Assembly: GCA_964602715.1 (NCBI GenBank)
Contig: CAZRSB010000085.1
Coordinates: 1-5,288, forward strand
DNA: 5,288 nt
Source: Natronoplasma sp964602715
GTDB lineage: Archaea; Thermoplasmatota; Thermoplasmata; Halarchaeoplasmatales; Halarchaeoplasmataceae
Direction of reading: 5' to 3'
Shown: positions 1-4,858 of the stretch, piece after piece
Layout of the letters: each line of letters opens with the position of its first letter
Position numbering within the stretch: the first letter of the stretch is position 1
The notes under the pieces: generated by a model
The model's database searches: none
Seen by the model: the letters and a program-made list of their open reading frames with translations, nothing else
Told to the model about the DNA's origin: nothing
Position numbers and translations under genes: made by a program

Positions 1-86
1 AAAAATCTCTATCAGCCGACATTGATTTCAAATCTTCTTATTTCGGGATGAAGCCTCAAGCTCCAATACGTTTTTATAGTGTTTAA
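1..86 (+). CDS. C-terminal end of an unidentified protein (partial, cut by left edge)
   Basis: One forward frame is open from the left edge (first full codon at base 3) to a TAA at 84-86, giving 27 residues. They end in FGMKPQAPIRFYSV. The composition (mixed polar, Pro, aromatic) looks like a normal protein tail rather than antisense noise, and the stop falls just before the uppS signals, as expected for an upstream gene on the same strand. I do not recognise the family and can assign no function. The competing idea is a divergent minus-strand gene starting at base 22 (MSADRDF and onward off the edge), for which there is less support. The short length leaves real doubt. Confidence 0.35.
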   Translation, partial: KSLSADIDFKSSYFGMKPQAPIRFYSV

Positions 87-100
87 CTCTCATTATATAA
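71..100 (+). promoter_or_regulatory. Candidate TATA boxes for uppS
   Basis: Two AT-rich boxes sit between the preceding stop codon region and uppS. TTTTTATAG (71-79) is centred about 26 nt before the ATG at 101, which is the spacing of an archaeal leaderless promoter. TTATATAA (93-100) is the better TATA match, but would place the transcript start near 122-125, close to an ATT codon at 123. Which one is used bears directly on where uppS begins. Both calls rest on sequence and spacing alone. Confidence 0.35.
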
Positions 101-170
101 ATGGTGAGTTCCAATTAGCGAGATTTCAAAGACAATATCTGATACCGCTTATCAAGCGTACGAAAAAAAA
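101..170 (+). other. uppS: Probable N-terminal coding extension of uppS without a conventional start codon
   Basis: Read in the uppS frame, the bases after a TGA at 105-107 stay open into the gene. From ATT 114 they encode 19 residues, ISEISKTISDTAYQAYEKK, that join the TTG-start protein. Archaeal UppS proteins commonly have such a segment, with a Y-x-x-YE-x-x-L pattern, before the HVAVIMDGNRR motif. The extension has no in-frame ATG, GTG or TTG. Candidate starts are ATT 114 (with GGTGA upstream), ATT 123 or ATA 135 (leaderless from the 93-100 box), or ATG 101, which lies one base out of frame and stops after five codons (MVSSN) at TAG 116-118. A one-base error or frameshift near 114-117 would join ATG 101 to uppS. 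Confidence 0.5.
103..107 (+). promoter_or_regulatory. Possible Shine-Dalgarno site GGTGA for an ATT start
   Basis: GGTGA matches the archaeal Shine-Dalgarno core (AGGAGGTGA) and lies 6 nt before the in-frame ATT codon at 114-116. The placement is close to that of the GAGGTG sites before hoxH and nfnB in this window. No comparable site precedes TTG 171; that stretch is purine-rich poly-A without GG. The match is only five bases, so it may be chance. Confidence 0.35.
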
Positions 171-896
171 TTGCTTAAAGAGATCAAAAATGGAAAAGAT
201 CTTCCCACTCATGTAGCGGTAATCATGGATGGAAACCGTAGATTCGCCAAACAGCTAGGACTGGAAGATAGCTCAGGACATATCAAGGGAAAGGATAAAT
301 TAGAGGAGATGTTGAAGTGGTGTACAGAAGTTGGTATCGAGATACTGACTGTTTATGCTTTTTCGACTGAAAATTTCAAACGTGATTCAGAAGAAGTCAA
401 ACATCTGATGGATCTTTTCAATGAAAATTTCAAAAAGGCAGCAGAAGATGAAAGAGTACACGAAAATAAGATCAGAATAAAAGCTATCGGGGACATCGAG
501 AGGTTCCCAGAAGAAGTAAGAAAATCTATCAAATATGCCGAAGAAAAAACTGAGGATTATAACAACTATTATTTCAACATGGCTGTAGGGTATGGCGGTC
601 GAGAAGAGATCGTTCAGGCGATCAAAAAGATAGCTAAAGATGTTAAGGAAGACAAATTGGATATAGGCGATATCGATGAAGAAGTATTTGCTCAAAGATT
701 GTACACTTCTGACTTTCCAGATCCTGACCTTATACTCAGAACAAGTGGTGAAGAAAGGATATCTAATTTTTTACTGTGGCAGTCAGCTTATTCAGAACTC
801 TATTTTACAGATGTTTATTGGCCAGGATTCAGAAAGATCGATTTTTTAAGAGCTATCAGATCTTATCAGAACAGACACAGAAGATTGGGAGAATGA
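171..896 (+). CDS. uppS: Archaeal-type undecaprenyl (long-chain cis-polyprenyl) diphosphate synthase
   Basis: This cytosolic cis-prenyltransferase condenses isopentenyl diphosphate onto an allylic primer to make the long polyprenyl diphosphate behind the lipid carrier for N-glycans and other surface sugars. In archaea the primer is typically geranylgeranyl diphosphate. Numbered from TTG 171 (241 aa), the family motifs are all present in order: HVAVIMDGNRR (14-24, catalytic Asp20), GHIKG (36-40), AFSTENFKR (63-71), IGD (106-108), GYGGREEI (140-147), and LRTSGEERISNF (189-200) with Arg190 and Arg196 for the diphosphate of isopentenyl diphosphate. Glu209, in SAYSELYFTD, is the Mg2+ ligand. DGNRR is the archaeal form. 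The C-terminus is intact. TTG 171 is the only conventional in-frame start, yet it has no ribosome site, and homologous-looking sequence continues upstream, so the true protein is probably about 260 aa. The gene converges on nfnB 22 bp downstream. Family assignment is secure; the start is not. Confidence 0.93.
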   Translation: MLKEIKNGKDLPTHVAVIMDGNRRFAKQLGLEDSSGHIKGKDKLEEMLKWCTEVGIEILTVYAFSTENFKRDSEEVKHLMDLFNENFKKAAEDERVHENKIRIKAIGDIERFPEEVRKSIKYAEEKTEDYNNYYFNMAVGYGGREEIVQAIKKIAKDVKEDKLDIGDIDEEVFAQRLYTSDFPDPDLILRTSGEERISNFLLWQSAYSELYFTDVYWPGFRKIDFLRAIRSYQNRHRRLGE

Positions 897-905
897 AAAG
901 TAAAA

Positions 906-913
906 GGTTTTTT
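906..913 (+). terminator. T-run terminator of uppS in the convergent gap
   Basis: A GG followed by six T residues (908-913) lies 11 nt after the uppS stop, inside the 22-bp gap to the nfnB stop. Archaeal transcription often ends at such T-runs without a hairpin. On the opposite strand only two T4 runs (905-902 and 899-896) follow nfnB, so the signal for that side is weaker and reaches into the uppS 3' end. Confidence 0.5.
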
Positions 914-918
914 GAAGT

Positions 919-2301
919 TCATTCCTCCAAATATTCTATTATGTTCTGTGCCGCTTCTCTACCATCTCCCATCGCTAGTATTACTGTAGCGGCTCCTGAT
1001 ACCGCGTCTCCTCCCGCGAAGACACCTTCGCGTGTCGTCATGCGTGTTTCTTCTTCAATTTTTATACCGCCCCAATTTTTCACTTCGACGCCTGGGGCAT
1101 TCTCGTAAAATACTTTATTCGGCTTTTGACCGATCGCTATCACTATGGTGTCGAAATCTCTCTTATGTTCAGTATCTTCGATTATCTCGGGACTGGGTCT
1201 GCCACTATCATCTGGCTCTTCTAATTGACACTGGAACAATTCGACGCCTTTCACCCAACCGTCTTCATCTCCCAATATTCTCTTTGGAGTACATAAAGTA
1301 TCGAAAGTTACACCTTCCTCTTTGGCATGTTCAATTTCCTCATCTCTAGCAGGGGACCATTCAGTGGTTCTTCTGTACAAGATATGGCTGTCTGCACCTA
1401 ATCTCAAAGCACATCGTGCCGTATCCATCGCTACATTTCCGGCGCCAATAACGCCTACTTTTTCTACATTGGTTATAGGAGTATCATATTCTGGAAATCT
1501 ATACGCTTTCATCAAGTTGACCCTAGTCAAAAATTCATTAGCAGAATAGACACCTTTCAGATCTTCACCTTCTAACCCTAAAAATCTTGGAGCTCCAGCA
1601 CCTGTAGCAACATAGATAGCATCGTATTCCTCATGAAGTTCTTCCATTTCGACATTTTGCCCCACTATTCTATTGACTCTAGTATCAACACCTAATTGAT
1701 CGAGATATTCCAATTCGTGATCTATCACTTCGTTCGGTAATCGGAATTCGGGTATACCATATTTTAGTACTCCACCTAGTTCGTGCAAAGCTTCGAACAA
1801 AGTAACTTGATATCCTTTCTCTCCCAAATAAGCTGCACAAGTCAAACCACTAGGTCCAGAACCTACGATCGCTACTTTTTTCTCTTTAGTCTCTTCAACT
1901 TCAGGCACATCTTCAAGATCATTATCTCTAGCGTAGTCAGCGACAAATCTTTCCAGCTTTCCTATATTTATCGCGTCGCCCTTCTTACCCATAACGCATC
2001 TTTCTTCACACTGTTCTTCCTGCGGACAAACTCTTCCTGTTACCGCCGGGATGAAGTTAGTCTCCTTTAACGTCTCTAGGGCTTCTTTGAATTTACCTTC
2101 TGATATCTCTTTTACGAATCTAGGTATGTCTATCTCTACGGGACATCCTTCCACACAGGGTTTATTTGCACATTCAAGACATCTTTCCGCTTCTTTCATC
2201 ACCTGTTCTTCATCATAACCGAGAGGGACTTCTTCAAAATCATCGACTCTCTCTTCTGCAGATCTTTCAGGAACCTCGATTCTATCTTCTTCACCGGTCA
2301 T
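919..2301 (-). CDS. nfnB: NADH-dependent reduced ferredoxin:NADP+ oxidoreductase, large subunit (NfnB/SudA-like)
   Basis: This is the large subunit of the cytosolic flavin-based bifurcating transhydrogenase, which couples NADPH oxidation to reduction of both NAD+ and ferredoxin, or runs in reverse. Numbered from ATG 2301 (460 aa, normal length), it has an N-terminal double-cluster domain: Cys41, 44, 49, 53, then CPQEEQCEERC (Cys92, 98, 102; Glu in this stretch is the expected fourth ligand). A FAD Rossmann fold follows (GSGPSG 147-152, acidic strand end Glu170), then a second nucleotide fold (GAGNVA 286-291) with Arg310-Arg311 suited to the NADPH phosphate, and a C-terminal FAD motif, GGDAVSGAATV (430-440). 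The start is ATG 2301: it overlaps the nfnA stop as ATGA and has GAGAGGTG 6 nt upstream. The in-frame GTG at 2310 lies inside that site. Partner NfnA directly upstream argues against a glutamate synthase small chain; no glutamate synthase large chain is visible. The older name for such pairs is sulfide dehydrogenase. Confidence 0.92.
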   Translation of the reverse strand: MTGEEDRIEVPERSAEERVDDFEEVPLGYDEEQVMKEAERCLECANKPCVEGCPVEIDIPRFVKEISEGKFKEALETLKETNFIPAVTGRVCPQEEQCEERCVMGKKGDAINIGKLERFVADYARDNDLEDVPEVEETKEKKVAIVGSGPSGLTCAAYLGEKGYQVTLFEALHELGGVLKYGIPEFRLPNEVIDHELEYLDQLGVDTRVNRIVGQNVEMEELHEEYDAIYVATGAGAPRFLGLEGEDLKGVYSANEFLTRVNLMKAYRFPEYDTPITNVEKVGVIGAGNVAMDTARCALRLGADSHILYRRTTEWSPARDEEIEHAKEEGVTFDTLCTPKRILGDEDGWVKGVELFQCQLEEPDDSGRPSPEIIEDTEHKRDFDTIVIAIGQKPNKVFYENAPGVEVKNWGGIKIEEETRMTTREGVFAGGDAVSGAATVILAMGDGREAAQNIIEYLEE

Positions 2302-3146
2302 TGGCAGCACCTCTCATGCTCTTCCTTCCATTTTTCCATCGCCTCTTCCTCCTGCTTTTCAAACATCTTTAATCGTTCTAAAAACTCATCGAAATTGACT
2401 TTATGAGCATCGAATTCTGGACCATCCACGCACGCTAACTTCATCTCACCGTCTATTTCAACTCTGCAGGAACCGCACATCCCTGTGGCGTCTAACATTA
2501 TCGAATTCAAACTGACTCTTGTCGGAATATCATGCTCTTCCGTAATATCTGCGATCACTTTCATCATTATAGGTGGTCCTACAGCATGGACTAGATCGAT
2601 TTCTACACCTTTATCTATCAGATCTTCTAGAACATCAGTTGTAAAACCTTCTCTCCCACATGTTCCATCATCAGTACATAGATAGAAATCATCTACACAG
2701 GCATCTTCTTCAAGTTCTGCGTCGCATATCACCAGATCTTCTGTTCTGAATCCGGATATTACAATAACCTCATTACCTTCCTTTTCTAGAGCCTTAGCTA
2801 CCGGATAAATCTCCGGAGTTCCTACTCCACCACCTATGCAGATGACAGTACCATAATGTTCTATATCGGCGGGAGTTCCCATCGGACCGACAACATCTAA
2901 CAACTCATCCCCTTCTTCATAAGTATCAAGTTCATGAGTGCTTTTACCTATTTTCTGGTAAACCATCGAAACTGTTCCTTTTTCCTTGTCCTTTTTATAA
3001 AAGGTAAGAGGGATCCTTTCTCCCTTCTCATGCATCCTGATCACTATGAATTGCCCAGGTTTGATCTTTTCAGCGACTAATGGTGCTTTCACATCTATCT
3101 GTGTCATCTCCTCATTTAGTTTTTCCTTGTTAACTATTTTATACAT
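2298..3146 (-). CDS. nfnA: NADH-dependent reduced ferredoxin:NADP+ oxidoreductase, small subunit (NfnA/SudB-like)
   Basis: This is the small subunit of the bifurcating Nfn transhydrogenase, a ferredoxin-NADP reductase-type flavoprotein that binds FAD, NAD(H) and one [2Fe-2S] cluster. In its 282 aa, the FAD half carries GQFIVIR (31-37) and RIPLTFY (44-50, the R-x-P-x-T/S flavin motif). The NAD half carries ICIGGGVGTPEIYPVAKAL (102-120) and AVGPPIMMKVI (188-198). The cluster site near the C-terminus is DATGMCGSC (219-227) plus Cys239, so three Cys with Asp219 placed as the unusual fourth ligand known from Nfn structures. A charged helical tail (about 254-282) ends in CCQ. Four extra cysteines, 141, 150, 157 and 163, cluster in the NAD half. 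ATG 3146 has no Shine-Dalgarno site; a TATA-like box about 28 nt upstream suggests a leaderless mRNA. The stop overlaps the nfnB ATG. It resembles dihydroorotate dehydrogenase electron-transfer subunits, but the nfnB pairing settles the call. Confidence 0.92.
   Translation of the reverse strand: MYKIVNKEKLNEEMTQIDVKAPLVAEKIKPGQFIVIRMHEKGERIPLTFYKKDKEKGTVSMVYQKIGKSTHELDTYEEGDELLDVVGPMGTPADIEHYGTVICIGGGVGTPEIYPVAKALEKEGNEVIVISGFRTEDLVICDAELEEDACVDDFYLCTDDGTCGREGFTTDVLEDLIDKGVEIDLVHAVGPPIMMKVIADITEEHDIPTRVSLNSIMLDATGMCGSCRVEIDGEMKLACVDGPEFDAHKVNFDEFLERLKMFEKQEEEAMEKWKEEHERCCQ
2308..2315 (-). promoter_or_regulatory. Shine-Dalgarno site of nfnB inside the nfnA 3' end
   Basis: GAGAGGTG, read on the minus strand, ends 6 nt before ATG 2301 and is embedded in the last codons of nfnA (encoding part of HERCCQ). 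Together with the ATGA start/stop overlap it points to translational coupling, giving equal amounts of the two Nfn subunits. It also decides the start: the GTG at 2310-2308 is the end of the ribosome site, not the initiation codon. Confidence 0.75.
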
Positions 3147-3170
3147 ATTGACTCAGTAGTTTATTTTAAC

Positions 3171-3178
3171 ATATTAAA
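3171..3178 (-). promoter_or_regulatory. Candidate leaderless promoter of nfnAB
   Basis: The minus strand reads TTTAATAT at 3178-3171, centred about 28 nt before ATG 3146, preceded by a purine-rich AGCAAGA stretch where a TFB element would sit. The gene has no GGTG site, so transcription starting at or next to the ATG fits both facts. A second AT-rich box at 3161-3170 is only about 20 nt from the ATG and fits less well. Confidence 0.5.
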
Positions 3179-3212
3179 GTCTTGCTAATCCTTATAGATT
3201 TATTCATATCAA

Positions 3213-3236
3213 CTTCTTAAAAATCTACTTAAAAAT
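3213..3236. repeat. Two-copy 12-bp tandem repeat upstream of nfnA
   Basis: Bases 3213-3224 (CTTCTTAAAAAT) and 3225-3236 (CTACTTAAAAAT) agree at 11 of 12 positions, directly adjoining. They lie about 35-58 bp upstream of the nfnA TATA-like box. That position would suit an activator or regulator binding to one face of the helix, but the AT-rich background makes chance similarity possible. Confidence 0.45.
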
Positions 3237-3313
3237 ATCAGAAGAGAAAAATATATTCTACTTTTAAATTTTTTTTTCACTAAGAGAATTTTGTTATATT
3301 TGAACTAATTGTT

Positions 3314-3336
3314 CTTCGAATTTTTACGCATCGAAG
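3314..3336. repeat. Inverted repeat CTTCGA-N11-TCGAAG in the hoxH/nfnA spacer
   Basis: CTTCGA at 3314-3319 and its exact reverse complement TCGAAG at 3331-3336 flank an 11-base spacer. They form an unusually GC-containing island in very AT-rich DNA. It could be a dyad operator or a weak hairpin in the hox 3' region. With only six base pairs per arm and no T-run next to it, neither role is secure. Confidence 0.4.
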
Positions 3337-3390
3337 CTATTTCTTTTAAATATAGAATGTGAATATTAAACATTTACTAAATATATATCT

Positions 3391-3408
3391 AAAAAATAAT
3401 ATGAAAAA
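3391..3408 (-). terminator. T-run terminator after hoxH
   Basis: Just after the hoxH TAG the minus strand reads CCCC followed by T5 (3408-3404), then another T6 run (3396-3391). Paired oligo-T tracts within 30 nt of a stop codon are the usual archaeal termination signal. No stable hairpin precedes them. Confidence 0.5.
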
Positions 3409-3415
3409 GGGGTTT

Positions 3416-4846
3416 CTATCCTTTTTTCTTAGAATCTAACAGTTCACCGTCACTCGATATGAGATCAACCTTTAAAGGCATATCTCCTACTGCATGTGTA
3501 GAGCATGAAAGACATGGGTCATAACACCTAACTACGCTCTCCAATCGGTTCAATGTTCCTTCTGGGATCTCTTCTTCCTCACTATCTACGTATTTATCAG
3601 CTACCTCCTGAATACTTCTGTTTATCGCCTCGTTGTTGTGACCTGTTGCTACTATGAAATTGGCATCTTTTATGATTCCGTTTTCATCTGATTCGTAATC
3701 ATGGATCAAAGTACCTCTTGGAGCTTCAATGACTCCTACACCTCTAGCTTCACTTGCTTTTGTTGGCACATTTATTTTTCCTGTATAGATGTCTTCATCT
3801 TTCAGTAATTCTTCTATTCGTTCAACTGTATAAAGACATTCTATGAGTCTAGCGTAATGGTAATAAAGAGGACCTTCTTTTATCTCTCTTTCTCCAATCT
3901 CTTTAAATCTTTGCCATTCTTCATGGGCTTCGGGGGTGCTTATGCCTTCTATCAAGTTCATTCTAGCGAGAGGTCCAACCCTATAAACTCCATCTTCAAA
4001 ACCTCTCTCCTGATAGTACGGAAATTTCATGTAGCTCCAATCTTTAGAACGCTCAGAAATAACTTCGTCATACTTTTTAGGATCAGTTAATGCTAGTTCA
4101 GATCCATCATTGTCAACTATTTTTAATTTCCCATCATAGAATTCTAGTTCTCCATTTTCATCAACTAAACCCATATATCCTGTAGAGTGGGATGCAAATG
4201 TATCTAGATTTTCTTCCATTGCAGAATAGATTTTTTTCAGTATATCGATCGTATCCTTAAGATATGATTTCATGTTTTCAGTCTTGTCTAAAAAATCTTC
4301 TCCTTTTTCTCTATACATATTTTGATTTGCCCCTCCCGCAACAGAAAGTTCAGGATGTACTTTTTTTCCTCCTAGAGTACCTATTATGCCTTGACCGAAA
4401 CTCCTCAATGCTATTCCTCTATCTGCTAGTCCTTCATTTTCTTGCAAGACTCCAAAAATATTTCTTTCCTCTGGAGAGACATCAAAACCAAGAACTAAAT
4501 CTGGACTTGAAAGGTAAAAGAAACTTAAGCTATGTGACTGTAATATTTGTGCCATATGTAATAATTCCCTAAGTTTATGCGCGGGTTCAGGAACATCTGC
4601 ACCGACCAAATCATCACAGGCTTTAGAAGCTGCTAGTTCATGACTGACAGGACATATCCCACAAATACGCGAAGTCATTTCAGGCATTTCCCAAAGAACT
4701 CTACCTTGAACAAATTTTTCGAACGCCCTGAACTCAGTCACATGAAATCTAGCTTCATCCACCATTCCTTCATCATCTAATTGAATACTTATTTTGCCGT
4801 GGCCTTCTACCCTAGTTACAGGATTTATTTCTTTTATTTCTCCCAT
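3416..4846 (-). CDS. hoxH: [NiFe] hydrogenase large subunit, group 3d (HoxH)-like
   Basis: This is the catalytic subunit of a cytosolic [NiFe] hydrogenase, holding the Ni-Fe(CN)2CO site that splits or forms H2. Numbered from ATG 4846 (476 aa, the usual HoxH size), it has INPVTRVEGHGKISI (7-21), with Glu14 on the proton path. The first metal motif is RICGICPVSH (60-69; Cys62 and Cys65). EAPRGTLIHDY lies at 374-384 and the second metal motif, DPCLSCSTH (443-451; Cys445, Cys448), near the end. All four metal-ligand cysteines are present. The 25 residues after His451 are the expected peptide removed by a maturation protease. The stretches LWEMPEMTSRICGICPVSH, SYMKFPYYQERGFEDGVYRV and VGPLARMN read as HoxH rather than the MvhA/FrhA-type large subunits of methanogens. 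ATG 4846 is chosen because GAGGTG, overlapping the hoxY stop, sits 6 nt upstream; the in-frame GTG 4855 belongs to that site. The hoxY stop lies 11 nt upstream, so the two form an operon. Confidence 0.93.
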   Translation of the reverse strand: MGEIKEINPVTRVEGHGKISIQLDDEGMVDEARFHVTEFRAFEKFVQGRVLWEMPEMTSRICGICPVSHELAASKACDDLVGADVPEPAHKLRELLHMAQILQSHSLSFFYLSSPDLVLGFDVSPEERNIFGVLQENEGLADRGIALRSFGQGIIGTLGGKKVHPELSVAGGANQNMYREKGEDFLDKTENMKSYLKDTIDILKKIYSAMEENLDTFASHSTGYMGLVDENGELEFYDGKLKIVDNDGSELALTDPKKYDEVISERSKDWSYMKFPYYQERGFEDGVYRVGPLARMNLIEGISTPEAHEEWQRFKEIGEREIKEGPLYYHYARLIECLYTVERIEELLKDEDIYTGKINVPTKASEARGVGVIEAPRGTLIHDYESDENGIIKDANFIVATGHNNEAINRSIQEVADKYVDSEEEEIPEGTLNRLESVVRCYDPCLSCSTHAVGDMPLKVDLISSDGELLDSKKKG

Positions 4847-4852
4847 CTTAAA

Positions 4853-4858
4853 CACCTC
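4853..4858 (-). promoter_or_regulatory. Shine-Dalgarno site of hoxH overlapping the hoxY stop
   Basis: GAGGTG on the minus strand shares its first G with the TAG stop of hoxY and ends 6 nt before ATG 4846. This is the same motif and spacing as before nfnB. It supports coupled translation of the two hydrogenase subunits and rules against GTG 4855 as the start. Confidence 0.75.

Larger units (their letters stand above)
3147..3415. other. AT-rich intergenic spacer between hoxH and nfnA
   Basis: This 269-bp stretch is strongly AT-rich, and I see no credible gene or RNA in it on either strand. It holds, in minus-strand order, the T-runs after hoxH, a CTTCGA/TCGAAG dyad, a run of nine T on the plus strand (3269-3277), the 12-bp tandem repeat and the nfnA promoter. 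Its length and contents suggest that the hydrogenase pair and nfnAB are separate transcription units on the same strand. Confidence 0.6.

Noticed and set aside
1..22. Minus-strand start MSADRDF running off the left edge, divergent from uppS
   Set aside because: Only seven codons are visible, no GGTG site precedes the ATG, and the plus-strand frame across the same bases gives a more protein-like tail ending just before uppS.
387..695. Open minus-strand frame of 102 codons inside uppS
   Set aside because: It is antisense to conserved uppS motifs and rich in Phe, Ile and Tyr as expected from the complement of Lys/Glu/Asp codons; no ribosome site.
776..1108. Plus-strand open frame spanning the uppS 3' end and the nfnB 3' end
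   Set aside because: It is out of frame with uppS and antisense to nfnB's conserved FAD motif; no family features.
1783..2070. Plus-strand open frame antisense to the nfnB N-terminal half
   Set aside because: It mirrors the cluster and Rossmann regions of nfnB and has Ser/Phe/Leu-rich shadow composition.
919..2301. Glutamate synthase small chain (GltD) identity
   Set aside because: The immediate upstream partner is an NfnA-type flavoprotein with the Nfn [2Fe-2S] motif, the genes overlap, and no glutamate synthase large subunit is present.
3269..3277. Run of nine T on the plus strand as a terminator
   Set aside because: No plus-strand gene lies upstream within reach; on the strand actually transcribed here it is an A-run in the spacer.
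4264..4572. Plus-strand open frame with hydrophobic, membrane-like composition
   Set aside because: It is the antisense of hoxH; Leu/Phe richness follows from complementing Lys/Glu codons, and the hoxH reading is unambiguous.
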